Assembly (NCBI GenBank): GCA_022792835.1
Contig: JAAWBT010000028.1
Location: 1-64,000, forward strand
DNA length: 64,000 bases
Direction: 5' to 3'
From: Lachnospiraceae bacterium
GTDB lineage: Bacteria > Bacillota > Clostridia > Lachnospirales > Lachnospiraceae
A model generated the notes under the pieces. It saw only the letters and a list, made by a program, of their open reading frames with translations, ran no database searches and was not told the origin of the DNA. The translations under genes were made by a program, and so were the position numbers. Positions 34,253-43,645 of this stretch are shown here, one piece after another. Position 1 is the stretch's first letter. The number at the start of each line of letters is the position of its first letter.

Positions 34253-36256
34253 GTGAAAACACAAACCCATTCTGGCAAAAAGAAAAAACGGAGCCTGAAC
34301 GGACGGATACTGAAGAATACGACCCTCAATATTATAGCAGTGGTGATCGTATGCTGCGTAGTCATGGCATTTTCCATGCAGTCACTGGCAGGCAGTATCC
34401 TGCTGGACAGCCTGCAGCCCATGGCCAGACAGTCCGCCAAAACAGTGGAAGCCAACATTCACATGCTCGCGGACCGGATGATGACCATCTCGGGCGACAC
34501 CCGGATGTACAGCACCTCCGGCGAAGAATTGTCGGAGACTGAGGCAGTCCAAAAAAACCGGGAAACGGTCTTGACGGAGGCCGCGGAAATCTATGAACTG
34601 CATACCATCGCCCTGTATGATCTGGAAGGCCGGCTGCTGCAGGCGGTCGGAAGCGCTCCGGACAGCCTGGACTCCAGCTTTTTTTCGCTCCTGAAAGAAA
34701 CAGATAACCTGACAATCCATTCTTCCACTATCTTTCAGAATAAACTGGGCATCACCATGGGCATGCCTGTCAAAAAAGACGGGGAGACGGGCCTGTATGT
34801 GGTCGGAGTCTATAAATATGATACACTCAACGATGTGATAAGCAGTATCAACCTTGGAAAAAACGGCATGGCCTGTCTTGTCAACCGGGAGGGAGAGATC
34901 ACTGGCCATCCGGATCAGTCCCTGGTCCTTGGCAAAAGCACACTCGCACAGCTGTATGACAGCGCTGCCCTTGACCATGCAACCAGCGGTGAAACCGGAG
35001 CAGAAGAATTTTCTTCCGGCGGCAAAACCATCCTGGCCGCCTTCTCCCCCGTCCGCGGCACCCAGTGGGGTTTGATCATCCAGGTGCCAAAATCAGATTA
35101 TGATCATCTGATCCGCGCCGCCATGCTGGCAGCAGTTCTGATTACCATGGCAGTTTTGACTGTTTCCATTCTGCTGATCCTGCGTCTTTCCCGGTCGATC
35201 TCTCATCCGGTAAAAGCCGTGACAAGACGAATGGTCTCCCTGGCCGACGGGGACCTGCATACGGAGGTAACCTCTGTTGATTCTGGAGATGAGCTGGAGG
35301 TGCTGACCCAGACCTTGGCTGCCACCGTGGAAAGCGTAAACTGCTACATATCAGATATTCAACAGGTGTTAACCCACATTGCTGAAGGTAATCTGGACGT
35401 CTCCCCCCAAGTGGATTATAAGGGAGATTTCGCCTTGATCCGAAGCAGCCTGGCCACCATCACCCAGTCCATGAACGGGACCATCTCCGGATTCCGGGCT
35501 GCGGCCGCCAGACTTGCCAGCATGTCTGAGGAGTTAAGCGGCCAGTCCGGCCAGCTCCACCAGGCTTCCCTGGAACAGAATCAATCCACAGAAGCCCTGG
35601 TCCATGAGGTGTCCAACGTGAAAGAACGGCTGGCCAGCGTCGATGCAAGCAGCTGCCAGACCCGTTCCAAGACAGAAGAAATCGCCCGGTGCATTCAGGA
35701 GGCTAACGTCCAGATGTCCACCCTCTCAAAAGCCATGGACAATATCCGCGCCAACACGGGAGAGATCACGAAGATCGCCAAAGACATTGAAGACATTGCC
35801 TTCCAGACCAACATCCTGGCTATCAACGCCTCCGTGGAGGCTGCCCGCGCAGGAGCCGCCGGAAAGGGATTTGCCGTGGTGGCAAACGAGGTCAGACAGC
35901 TGGCCTCCAAGAGCGCCGAGGCTGCACAGAGCGCAACGAACATGGTCACCAACACCAGAGCCATCATCCAGTCCGGCGTGGATTTGACTGCCCACACGGC
36001 AGATTCTCTCCAGGCCATCTCCGTTGTTTCCGACCAGATCAGCACGATCTCTGACCATCTTGTCGCAGCGGTAGAGGGCCAGGAAAGCGCCCTGGCCATT
36101 ATGGAAGAACGGATTGAAGCCATTTCTGATATTGCCGACCGAAATCTGCAAAACGCCGGCGGCACGGAACAGTCCAGCGGGCTGCTGGCCAGAGAAGCGG
36201 AGGATCTCCGGGCTCAGGTAGAAAAGTTTATCTTGAAGGAGGGACATAACCAATGA
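34253..36256 (+). CDS. Methyl-accepting chemotaxis protein
   Basis: Transmembrane chemoreceptor of 667 residues. Seen: a basic N terminus, TM1 (about 22-45), an extracellular double-Cache-like sensor (about 46-280, with [15 protein letters not shown] and [19 protein letters not shown]), TM2 (about 285-310, [20 protein letters not shown]), a HAMP domain with [10 protein letters not shown], and a signalling domain with the hairpin tip [20 protein letters not shown] (about 515-534). It starts with GTG at 34253 behind AAGGAGAG. It overlaps the downstream FMN-binding lipoprotein gene by four bases, which suggests a functional link. The ligand is unknown. Confidence 0.93.
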   Translation: MKTQTHSGKKKKRSLNGRILKNTTLNIIAVVIVCCVVMAFSMQSLAGSILLDSLQPMARQSAKTVEANIHMLADRMMTISGDTRMYSTSGEELSETEAVQKNRETVLTEAAEIYELHTIALYDLEGRLLQAVGSAPDSLDSSFFSLLKETDNLTIHSSTIFQNKLGITMGMPVKKDGETGLYVVGVYKYDTLNDVISSINLGKNGMACLVNREGEITGHPDQSLVLGKSTLAQLYDSAALDHATSGETGAEEFSSGGKTILAAFSPVRGTQWGLIIQVPKSDYDHLIRAAMLAAVLITMAVLTVSILLILRLSRSISHPVKAVTRRMVSLADGDLHTEVTSVDSGDELEVLTQTLAATVESVNCYISDIQQVLTHIAEGNLDVSPQVDYKGDFALIRSSLATITQSMNGTISGFRAAAARLASMSEELSGQSGQLHQASLEQNQSTEALVHEVSNVKERLASVDASSCQTRSKTEEIARCIQEANVQMSTLSKAMDNIRANTGEITKIAKDIEDIAFQTNILAINASVEAARAGAAGKGFAVVANEVRQLASKSAEAAQSATNMVTNTRAIIQSGVDLTAHTADSLQAISVVSDQISTISDHLVAAVEGQESALAIMEERIEAISDIADRNLQNAGGTEQSSGLLAREAEDLRAQVEKFILKEGHNQ

Positions 36257-36696
36257 AACGAATCCTTTTAGGAATTCTGCTTTTACTGTTTCCATTCCTG
36301 TTTCTCACTGCCTGCGGAAACAGCACGGGCCTGAAAGACGGTTACTATACGGCCCAGGCCGCCCAGTTTAGCCATGGCTGGAAAGAATATGTCACGATCA
36401 TGGTCAAAGGTGGAAGCATCGTCTCTGTGGAGTACAATGCGGAAAATCCCAGTGGTTTTATCAAAAGCTGGGACAACGCCTATATGCAGACCATGCTCCA
36501 TTCCAGCGGCACTTATCCCAACGAATACACCCGCTATTATGCCGGACAGCTCCTGGAAGATCAGAACGCAGACGGCATTGACGCCCTGAGCGGCGCCTCT
36601 TCCTCCTACGGTTCCTTCCAGAAATTGGCCGCCGCAGTGCTGGAGCAGGCAAGACAGGGGGATTCTGATATCGTGACAGTCGACACCTCCCATTAA
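36253..36696 (+). CDS. FMN-binding-domain lipoprotein
   Basis: A 147-residue exported lipoprotein. Seen: hydrophobic signal with lipobox LTAC (Cys20), then an FMN-binding-like fold: [38 protein letters not shown] and DALSGASSS (about 116-124), which resembles the D-x-x-SGA-S/T flavinylation motif of covalently flavinylated proteins. Known: such domains carry FMN linked to Thr/Ser and serve extracellular electron transfer. The ATG overlaps the chemoreceptor stop (ATGA). Inferred: it may act as a redox-sensing or ligand-presenting partner of that receptor. No flavin transferase gene (apbE) is seen nearby. Confidence 0.75.
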   Translation: MKRILLGILLLLFPFLFLTACGNSTGLKDGYYTAQAAQFSHGWKEYVTIMVKGGSIVSVEYNAENPSGFIKSWDNAYMQTMLHSSGTYPNEYTRYYAGQLLEDQNADGIDALSGASSSYGSFQKLAAAVLEQARQGDSDIVTVDTSH

Positions 36697-36722
36697 ATTT
36701 TTGCAATGACCCTTAAAACCAC

Positions 36723-36763
36723 AAAAACGCCATGCAGAAAACGAATTTTCTACATGGCGTTTT
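36723..36763. terminator. Bidirectional terminator between the FMN lipoprotein gene and ftsH
   Basis: Stem AAAACGCCATG/CATGGCGTTTT with an inner GAAAAC/TTTTC extension lies between convergent genes and has A/T tails on both sides. Confidence 0.85.
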
Positions 36764-36778
36764 ATTCTATACGTTCTT

Positions 36779-38623
36779 TTAAGCGGTCTCTTTGGCGTCA
36801 AACAGCGCCTCAAATTCTTCTTTGCTGATCTTTTCTTTTTCTAAAAGAAGATCTGCGCTCTTGTGAAGGATCTCCTTGTGACTCATCAAAAGCTCTTTCG
36901 CCCGCAGGTAACAGCTGTCAATGATGCGCTTCACCTCTTCGTCAATGGTGGAAGCCACCTTTTCACCGTAAGCTCTTGTATGGGCCAGATCCCGGCCGAT
37001 AAATACCTGGCCGTCGTCATCGCCGTAGCAGATCATGCCGATCTGGTCGGACATACCATATTTGGTGACCATATTCCGCGCAGTCTCAGTGGCCTGCTTG
37101 ATATCCTGAGACGCCCCTGTGGTAATGTCGTCAAAGATCATCTCCTCTGCGATCCTGCCTCCCAGGCTCACAGTGATCTCCTGGAGCATCCTGCCTCTTG
37201 TGTTGAACATCTCATCCTTTTCCGGTACAGGCATGGTATAGCCCGCCGCCCCAATCCCCGTAGGGATAATGGAAACCGTATGGACCGGCCCCACATCCGG
37301 AAGCAGATGGAACAAGATTGCGTGGCCGCTCTCGTGATAAGCGGTGATCTTCTTATCCTTTTCCGAGATCAGCTTACTTTTCTTTTCCATGCCGATCCCC
37401 ACCTTCACGAATGACCGTTCAATATCCTCCTGCTTCAAAAAAGCCCTGTTATCCTTTGCCGCCAGAATGGCCGCCTCATTCATCAGGTTTTCCAGATCAG
37501 CTCCGGTAAAGCCTGCTGTGGTCTGCGCTACCTTTTTCAGATCCACATCTTCCGCCAGCGGTTTCTCCTTCGCGTGAACCTGGAGTATCTCCTCACGCCC
37601 TCTCACATCAGGTCTGCCCACTGCCACTTTTCTGTCAAAACGGCCGGGACGCAGAAGAGCCGGATCTAAAATATCCACCCGGTTCGTGGCTGCCATCACA
37701 ATGATTCCCTCATTGACGCCAAAACCGTCCATTTCCACCAAAAGCTGATTTAAGGTCTGTTCCCTCTCGTCGTGGCCGCCGCCAAGGCCGGTGCCTCTGC
37801 GCCTGCCCACTGCATCGATCTCATCAATAAACACAATACAGGGAGCATTTTTTTTCGCATCTTCAAATAAATCCCGGACACGGGAAGCGCCGACGCCCAC
37901 AAACATTTCCACAAAGTCAGAACCGGAAATGCTGAAAAACGGAACTCCCGCTTCTCCTGCCACTGCCTTTCCGAGAAGCGTCTTACCGGTTCCCGGAGGG
38001 CCGACTAACAGAACGCCTTTGGGAATCCTGGCTCCCACTTTCATGTATCTGCCAGGATTTTTTAAGAAATCCACCACCTCTGCCAGATCCTCTTTTTCCT
38101 CCTCCAGGCCGGCCACTTTTTTAAAATTGATGCCATGGCCGTCCCTGGTCACCTTTGCACGGCTTTTTCCGAAGTTCGCCATCCGGCTTCCTCCGCCTCC
38201 GCCGCCGTTCATGACGTTCATGGAACGGGTAAACATTCCCATGACGATCAGGGCCACCACCAGCATCCCGATGAGAATCGGCAGCACAATCGTAAAGAAA
38301 CTGTCCTCCTCCGGCACATCCCGCATGGTCACGGTAATCTCTTGCCCCAGAAGATATTCCTTTACCGCTCCCACGTCCTCCACGCTCCAGCTATAGGGAG
38401 TGGAATCATTTTTAAAGTACAGTTTGACCTGGCCGGTGGGCACCTCCTTGTTTGGCCGGATCTCCGCCTCACTGACATTGCCCCCCTCCACCTCAGTCAC
38501 AAATTCCTGCCAGGACCGCTCACGGCCTTCATTCAGGTCCTTCCGAATCCACATAAAAGCTACGGCCGCCACCAGGATAATCAACAGGTAAAAGCCCAGC
38601 CCGCTGCTGTGTTTCTGTTCCAA
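36779..38623 (-). CDS. ftsH: ATP-dependent zinc metalloprotease FtsH
   Basis: Membrane-anchored AAA+ protease of 614 residues for quality control and sporulation. Seen: TM1 (about 9-24), an extracytoplasmic domain, TM2 (about 112-130), Walker [11 protein letters not shown] (about 209-218), Walker [12 protein letters not shown], second region of homology [18 protein letters not shown], and zinc site HESGH (about 433-437) with the distal [14 protein letters not shown] helix. Length is typical. Last gene of the spoIIE-tilS-hpt-ftsH series; it follows hpt by 17 bp. Confidence 0.97.
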   Translation of the reverse strand: MEQKHSSGLGFYLLIILVAAVAFMWIRKDLNEGRERSWQEFVTEVEGGNVSEAEIRPNKEVPTGQVKLYFKNDSTPYSWSVEDVGAVKEYLLGQEITVTMRDVPEEDSFFTIVLPILIGMLVVALIVMGMFTRSMNVMNGGGGGGSRMANFGKSRAKVTRDGHGINFKKVAGLEEEKEDLAEVVDFLKNPGRYMKVGARIPKGVLLVGPPGTGKTLLGKAVAGEAGVPFFSISGSDFVEMFVGVGASRVRDLFEDAKKNAPCIVFIDEIDAVGRRRGTGLGGGHDEREQTLNQLLVEMDGFGVNEGIIVMAATNRVDILDPALLRPGRFDRKVAVGRPDVRGREEILQVHAKEKPLAEDVDLKKVAQTTAGFTGADLENLMNEAAILAAKDNRAFLKQEDIERSFVKVGIGMEKKSKLISEKDKKITAYHESGHAILFHLLPDVGPVHTVSIIPTGIGAAGYTMPVPEKDEMFNTRGRMLQEITVSLGGRIAEEMIFDDITTGASQDIKQATETARNMVTKYGMSDQIGMICYGDDDGQVFIGRDLAHTRAYGEKVASTIDEEVKRIIDSCYLRAKELLMSHKEILHKSADLLLEKEKISKEEFEALFDAKETA

Positions 38624-38640
38624 TTTTAAAGCCTCCTTAA

Positions 38641-39165
38641 TTACACCTCTACCACGCCGATATAGGGCAGGTTTCTGTATTTCTGATCATAGTCCAATCC
38701 GTATCCCACTACAAATTCATCCGGGATACTGAAACAGGTATAATCTACCTTCACTTCTTTCTTTACTCTCCGAGAGGGCTTGTCAAGCAGGGTACAAATC
38801 TTAATATCCGCCGGCCCTCTCTGTTTTAAAACCTCCGTCAGATAACTCAGAGTCCTTCCTGAATCAATAATATCCTCCACAATCAGGACGTGCTTTCCCT
38901 CAAGGGACTCATCGAGATCTTTGATGATCTTCACAATGCCGCTGGATTTTGTCCCCGCGCCGTAGCTGGACACGCACATAAAGTCCAGGGACACCGGCAC
39001 TGTAATTCTCTTTGCCAGCTCGCAAGTAAAAAACACGCCGCCTTTTAAGATACAGATCAAATGTACCGATTTTCCTGCGTAATCCGCACTAATCTGTTTA
39101 CCGATCTCCTCTACCCTGGCATCTACCTCGTCCTCCGGAAGCAGGACCCTGATTTTGTCCTCCAT
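38641..39165 (-). CDS. hpt: Hypoxanthine phosphoribosyltransferase
   Basis: Purine salvage enzyme of 174 residues making IMP or GMP from hypoxanthine or guanine and PRPP. Seen: LICILKGGVFFTCELAKRI, the PRPP loop VLIVEDIIDSGRTL (about 94-107), the flexible-loop segment SSYGAGTKSSG, and VVGYGLDYDQKYRNLPYIG at the C terminus. Conserved position between tilS and ftsH. Confidence 0.97.
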   Translation of the reverse strand: MEDKIRVLLPEDEVDARVEEIGKQISADYAGKSVHLICILKGGVFFTCELAKRITVPVSLDFMCVSSYGAGTKSSGIVKIIKDLDESLEGKHVLIVEDIIDSGRTLSYLTEVLKQRGPADIKICTLLDKPSRRVKKEVKVDYTCFSIPDEFVVGYGLDYDQKYRNLPYIGVVEV

Positions 39166-39200
39166 AATTCATATCCTTTCTTCTTTTGAAATTCCTGCCG

Positions 39201-40634
39201 CTATGCTTCGGAAACCTTGATTTCCAAAACAAGACCGCTCTCTTCTGTCACCTTGTACGCTTCACTGATCCGTCCGTCCACGATCCAAAGCACATGACTG
39301 CCTTCCGCAAGAAGCGGAATCTTCCCTCTCTCGTCTGCCGGAATCTTCTCATTGATCATATATGACTTCACGCTCTGGCGTCCCCCTCCGGCAAATGCCT
39401 GAAACCAGTCCCCCGAGCGTCTTCCCCGCAAAGAAAGATTACCCTTTATTTTATCACACGCAAACCATTTCGTATACCTGTTTTCCGGAATTTTTTGCCC
39501 GGGCCTCCGCCTAAAACACCGGAAACGAAAACGCCTCCCGAAAAATTCTTCTTCTTTCCACTCCTCCGTGGGATGGATCATCCGTTCTTCTTTTGACACA
39601 AGAGCCTCTTTTGCGGCAGGCCGCCCAGAAAAAACGAGCATTCCATACTCATTTTGGACTCTTATCTCCCCCGGAAGAGAAAGTCTCCGTCCCGTCTCTT
39701 TCCCGGCAAGTTCCAGGATCTGGTCTGTGTGGCGCTTCGCAATATCCCTCAGGCTTCCCGTGAGCCGTTCCAGCACTTTCCGAAGAATAAGACCGGCGAG
39801 AATCGGTTCCTGTTCCGACAAAATTTTTCCTGGCAGCCGGATCTTTTCTCCTCCAAATACTGCCTCCTTTTTGATCCATTCCTCTGCCTCTTTCTCCATC
39901 CATCGCTCTGCCTCTTTTGCAATCCCTGCCGCGCGCACAATATTTGATATGGCCTCTTCATTGATCCTGCGCGCCTCCGGGAGAATATTCAGGCGAATCC
40001 GGTTCCGGTCATATACCTCTGATATATTTGTGCTGTCCTGACAATAGGATATCCCCCGCCGGAAAAGATATGTCTCGATCTCTTTTCTCGAGATATCCAA
40101 CAAGGGCCGCACAAGTCTCCCGTATTCTGACACAGGTAAGACCCCGGAGCCGCATGAGGGAATCGGCGCCTGATAATCCATCCCAGAAAGCCCTTTCAGG
40201 CCGCTTCCCCGAAACAGATGGAAAAGCACCGTCTCCGCGTTGTCGTCCCGGTTGTGAGCCACTGCCAGTCTATCCCCGGAAAGCTCCTTGATAGCCTCCT
40301 TAAAACACTGATATCTCGCTTGCCTGCCGGCTTCTTCCATTGTGATCTTCTTTTCCCTGGCAAGCTTTGGCACATCACGGTAGTAGGCGAGGAACGGTAC
40401 CTGCCGGCTTTCGCAGAACTCCCGGACAAAGGCTTCATCCCCGTCCGCCTCCGCTCCCCGGATTCCGTGATGCACATGGACCGCCGCCACCCGGATTCCA
40501 AGCTGTCTTTTCAGCTCTAGGAGTACAGAAAGCAGGCAGATGGAATCCGCCCCGCCGGATACTCCGGTCACGACCAGCTCACCTGCCCTCATTAATTCCT
40601 CTCTTTTAATGGTTTCCAATATTTTCCGAACCAT
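39201..40634 (-). CDS. tilS: tRNA(Ile)-lysidine synthetase
   Basis: Essential enzyme of 477 residues that modifies C34 of the AUA-reading tRNA-Ile to lysidine using ATP. Seen: PP-loop VTGVSGGADSICLLSVL (about 22-38), the HVHHGIRGAEADGDEAFVREF segment, AVAHNRDDNAETVLFHLFRGSGLKGL (about 124-149) and a C-terminal TilS domain with SGDWFQ. Conserved upstream neighbour of hpt and ftsH. Confidence 0.96.
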   Translation of the reverse strand: MVRKILETIKREELMRAGELVVTGVSGGADSICLLSVLLELKRQLGIRVAAVHVHHGIRGAEADGDEAFVREFCESRQVPFLAYYRDVPKLAREKKITMEEAGRQARYQCFKEAIKELSGDRLAVAHNRDDNAETVLFHLFRGSGLKGLSGMDYQAPIPSCGSGVLPVSEYGRLVRPLLDISRKEIETYLFRRGISYCQDSTNISEVYDRNRIRLNILPEARRINEEAISNIVRAAGIAKEAERWMEKEAEEWIKKEAVFGGEKIRLPGKILSEQEPILAGLILRKVLERLTGSLRDIAKRHTDQILELAGKETGRRLSLPGEIRVQNEYGMLVFSGRPAAKEALVSKEERMIHPTEEWKEEEFFGRRFRFRCFRRRPGQKIPENRYTKWFACDKIKGNLSLRGRRSGDWFQAFAGGGRQSVKSYMINEKIPADERGKIPLLAEGSHVLWIVDGRISEAYKVTEESGLVLEIKVSEA

Positions 40635-40667
40635 ACGCTGTCTCCATCTGAATCCTGCTCACAGACA

Positions 40668-41378
40668 CTATCTTCTTCTGTTTGCAATAAATTTAAATTT
40701 ATCCGCCCTCAGATATTCCAACGCATAAATAATGGGGTTTCCATAAATGTCCTGTACTCTTACCAAAAATTTTAAAAGCGGGGTGTTCACAGGAACCTCC
40801 AGTTTCTCCGACAAATCTTCTTCTGCAATCACCGGGATAATCTCTGTCATACATTGCCCAATCTCAATGTTACACTTTTCTTCCACAAAACTGTACAATG
40901 AAATTTCCACATCTGTGATTTCCAAGAAACGGCTTGCCAGCTGGGGCGCCAGATAATCAAAAGAGTAAACCACTGGGGTTTTGTCCGCAAGGCGGATTCT
41001 CTCACAGACCAGCACATCAGAACCTTCTGGCAGGTTAAGATATCCCGCTACTTCTTTTTCTGCTTTTACCAGTTTCTTCAGAAACAGAGACGTACCGCAG
41101 GTATAACCGCTGTCTTCGATCATTTCCGTCACGCTTTTGTTCAGATTCAGGAAATTTGCCATATAACGATAATCAAAGGTCACAAAAGTCCCTTTACCCT
41201 GAATCGCAGAAATGATCCCTTCCTGCTTCAGTGCATTCATAGCCTCCCTGAGAGTCAGTCTGCTGATTCCCAAAATCTCTGCCAGCTCCGTTTCCGCAGG
41301 CAGCCGGTCCCCTCTTTTTAGTTTATTCTCTGTAATGTACTGAAAAAGCTTTTTGCCAGAATCCTTGTATGCGTGCAT
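40668..41378 (-). CDS. GntR/HutC-family transcriptional regulator
   Basis: A 236-residue regulator. Seen: winged-helix domain (about 5-70, RLPAETELAEILGISRLTLREAMNAL and IQGKGTFVTF) and a UTRA domain (about 90-235, ending DIYGNPIIYALEYLRADKFKF). It sits between spoIIE and tilS, genes that normally adjoin, and has its own sigma-A promoter. A TAGT-AGGA-ACTA element near the start site may be an autoregulatory operator. No target operon is adjacent, so its regulon is unknown. Confidence 0.88.
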   Translation of the reverse strand: MHAYKDSGKKLFQYITENKLKRGDRLPAETELAEILGISRLTLREAMNALKQEGIISAIQGKGTFVTFDYRYMANFLNLNKSVTEMIEDSGYTCGTSLFLKKLVKAEKEVAGYLNLPEGSDVLVCERIRLADKTPVVYSFDYLAPQLASRFLEITDVEISLYSFVEEKCNIEIGQCMTEIIPVIAEEDLSEKLEVPVNTPLLKFLVRVQDIYGNPIIYALEYLRADKFKFIANRRR

Positions 41379-41476
41379 TGGCCTTTTCCCTCCCCATTCT
41401 TTTTCTTAAGTTCACACTGCTGCTCTTTTCTCTGTCGTTCTACCCGTAAACCCATTTTCTACTTTTATTAGTTCCT

Positions 41477-41505
41477 ACTATACTTGATATCCTGTACAAT
41501 GTCAA
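41477..41505 (-). promoter_or_regulatory. Sigma-A promoter of the GntR gene at 40668-41378
   Basis: Minus strand: -35 TTGACA (41500-41505), 17-bp spacer, -10 TATAGT (41477-41482). An imperfect palindrome TAGTAGGAACTA lies over and just downstream of the -10. Confidence 0.75.
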
Positions 41506-41517
41506 ACAAACGTGACC

Positions 41518-43176
41518 CTACGCCTTCCATATTCCCACTGCCAGCGCCGTCATATCATCCCGGCACTCTTCGCCGGACATTCTGGCATACCGTAGAATCT
41601 CATCCGTCACGTCCTGCAGATTTTCTCCGGAAATGCAGGAAAGGATTTCCCTCATGGTCTCCTCTTTGTCCTCTCCGGCCAATGCGTCCAAGACTCCGTC
41701 TGTCACCATAACGATCTTATCCCCGTCTTCCAGGCCCCTCTCCAGATATTCTGGTTGAACGCCGCTCAAAATCCCTGCCGGGAGGCCCTCGGCTTTTATG
41801 ACTTCAATATTTCGCTTTTTTTTGACAAAGGTGGTCACTCCTCCGGCTTTAACGAAACGGCATACACCGCTGTAAAGATCCGCCACTGCCAGATCCACGG
41901 TGATGGGCCGTTGTTCCTGTTCCTTCAAAAGCAATACCGCATTCATAAGCTGAAGCGCCTGCTCCAGCCCAAAACCGCTGGAGAGAAGCTGCTCTGCCAT
42001 CTCCATGACCACCTCGCTGTCCTTAAACGCCTTACTGCCAGACCCCATTCCATCGGCCACGCCAAACAGCATCCGCCCGTCCGGAAGTCTGCAGAAGGTA
42101 AAATTATCTCCGGACACTTCCTGCTCCATCCTCGAGGCCCTGGAAATCCCGTGAAGCATCATATATTCCGGCGCCCGGACCAGCCGTATGCTGCAGGCTT
42201 CTTTTGTCACAATCCGTCTGCTGTCTATAGCCGGGACAAAACGCTCCTCTAAAACTCCGCTGACTGCCTCCGCCACCTCTCTGGCTGTCATGCATCTGTT
42301 CCCTGCTGCCTTTAAGCGAAGATAGGCTTCTTTCTTTTCCCCGTTCTTTTCCAGCACAGTCAGATTCATAAGCCTGACCCGCCGCATCCGAAGTTCTCTG
42401 GACAGCTTGTCCTTATATTTCCCGGAAACATCCCCTGTCGCTTCGATCTCCATGGAAAGCTCTGAAAGAATCCGCTCCATCTCCCGAAAGCTCTCCACCA
42501 CCGCCTCCCGGCACTCCTCATAGCGCCCTTTCCAGACCATCCCTTCCAGGGTAGTGGCCGCAAAGTCACCCGGAACCGCAGGGATCCCCTCTGACACTAC
42601 GTTTTCATCCGTCTCCTCCGCAGCTTCTTCAGGAGGCCGGAATGTTTTTGCCAGCCTTTCCATGGAATCTGACACGGCTTTTACCCGCTCTGCCGCCGCC
42701 CGTTCCTTTCCCGGCATATAAAAAGAGATGGGACGTATGTATTCCTGCCTGATCTCTTCCCTGGTACAAAGAGTTTCCGGCACCAGGAAAAAGGCTGCCG
42801 CCGCGGCAAAAAAGCCCCCAATCCCCGGCTGGACCTCCTGCGGCACATAGAGAATCCCCAGAATCGCCGCTCCCGCAAGAAAACCCATGGCGCTCCCGGT
42901 TTTCCCCAGGCTTCGGAACACGCCGGCCAGCACCCCCGCCAGGCACAGCATTCCCATGGAAGAAATATCTTCCTGCATGATTGTCTCCAGAATCCCGCAG
43001 CCGGTTCCCGCCACGGCGCCGATTCCTGCTCCGTATTTATATCCAGTAAACAGTACGCTGAAATACAGTCCGGCTCGAAGGACTGACGCCAGCGCCTTTC
43101 CCTGTGCCAAAAAAGCGGCCAGCATAAATCCGCCACACAAGGCCAGGACTGCTCTGATAAATGTCTCCTTTTTCAT
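41518..43176 (-). CDS. spoIIE: SpoIIE-family sporulation serine phosphatase (short membrane domain)
   Basis: A 552-residue protein that should dephosphorylate SpoIIAA to release sigma-F in the forespore. Seen: about five hydrophobic helices in residues 5-135 (fewer than the ten of Bacillus SpoIIE), a linker region, and a C-terminal PP2C phosphatase (about 330-552) with SGDNFTFCRLPDGRMLFGVADGMGSG, VMVTDGVLDA and DDMTALAVGIW carrying the metal-binding Asp residues. Position between divIC and tilS is conserved in Clostridia. The promoter shows Spo0A control. A ribosome site GGGAGG precedes the ATG at 43176. Confidence 0.92.
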   Translation of the reverse strand: MKKETFIRAVLALCGGFMLAAFLAQGKALASVLRAGLYFSVLFTGYKYGAGIGAVAGTGCGILETIMQEDISSMGMLCLAGVLAGVFRSLGKTGSAMGFLAGAAILGILYVPQEVQPGIGGFFAAAAAFFLVPETLCTREEIRQEYIRPISFYMPGKERAAAERVKAVSDSMERLAKTFRPPEEAAEETDENVVSEGIPAVPGDFAATTLEGMVWKGRYEECREAVVESFREMERILSELSMEIEATGDVSGKYKDKLSRELRMRRVRLMNLTVLEKNGEKKEAYLRLKAAGNRCMTAREVAEAVSGVLEERFVPAIDSRRIVTKEACSIRLVRAPEYMMLHGISRASRMEQEVSGDNFTFCRLPDGRMLFGVADGMGSGSKAFKDSEVVMEMAEQLLSSGFGLEQALQLMNAVLLLKEQEQRPITVDLAVADLYSGVCRFVKAGGVTTFVKKKRNIEVIKAEGLPAGILSGVQPEYLERGLEDGDKIVMVTDGVLDALAGEDKEETMREILSCISGENLQDVTDEILRYARMSGEECRDDMTALAVGIWKA

Positions 43177-43198
43177 GGTGATTCCTCCCTGAGAGACT

Positions 43199-43264
43199 AT
43201 TATAACGCCCTGACGGCGGAAAGGCTGTCGAAAAGGGAGGGCCGGTGAGAAAAAGTTTTCGACA
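43199..43264 (-). promoter_or_regulatory. spoIIE promoter with 21-bp spacer and two Spo0A boxes
   Basis: Minus strand: -10 TATAAT (43199-43204) and a -35-like TCGACA (43226-43231) separated by 21 bp. A Spo0A box TGTCGAA occurs at 43226-43232 (plus orientation, overlapping the -35) and again at 43258-43264 (minus orientation). Bacillus spoIIE has the same 21-bp spacing with 0A boxes. Confidence 0.8.
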
Positions 43265-43271
43265 AAATGGG

Positions 43272-43316
43272 GGAGCGGCTGCTTTCAAATGGTTTCGGAT
43301 AGAAAGCAGCCGCTCC
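43272..43316 (-). terminator. Hairpin after divIC (terminator-like)
   Basis: A perfect 14-15 bp stem GAGCGGCTGCTTTC/GAAAGCAGCCGCTC lies between the divIC stop and the spoIIE promoter. The T tract (CATTTT on the minus strand) is weak. Confidence 0.6.
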
Positions 43317-43330
43317 TCTCAAATAAGATT

Positions 43331-43645
43331 TTACTCTTCCTCATTGGGTCTTAAGAGGGTTTCTCCGGGATTTACCAGTCCCAGCTTTGTCTTTGCGATT
43401 TCTTCTATGTATTTTTTGGTCTGCACGTAGGCTTCCCGCTCTTTTAATTCTTCTGCTCTTTTCTTCTCCTCCTCGATCTGGCCCTGCAGCTCCGTCTCCC
43501 TGGCTCCGTATCTGCTGTCCCTGGCCTGCAATGTCTTCGTCTTGTAAAAAAGAAGTCCGCAGAAAAGGAGAGTCACCAGAAGGATTCCCAGAATGACCGT
43601 CTTGCTCTGTTTTCTGTATTTTTTTCCTTTTATGTTTCCCGCCAC
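43331..43645 (-). CDS. divIC: Septum formation initiator DivIC/FtsB
   Basis: Bitopic division protein of about 104 residues. Seen: a basic cytosolic N terminus, one TM helix (TVILGILLVTLLFCGLLFY), an extracellular coiled coil rich in Glu/Lys/Arg (LQGQIEEEKKRAEELKERE) and the conserved end YIEEIAKTKLGLVNPGE, matching DivIC/FtsB. A GTG at 43645 with GGAGGG five bases upstream is the best start; an ATG at 43690 would add 15 residues but has a poor site. Almost the whole gene is overlapped in another frame by the yabQ ORF. Confidence 0.85.
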   Translation of the reverse strand: MAGNIKGKKYRKQSKTVILGILLVTLLFCGLLFYKTKTLQARDSRYGARETELQGQIEEEKKRAEELKEREAYVQTKKYIEEIAKTKLGLVNPGETLLRPNEEE

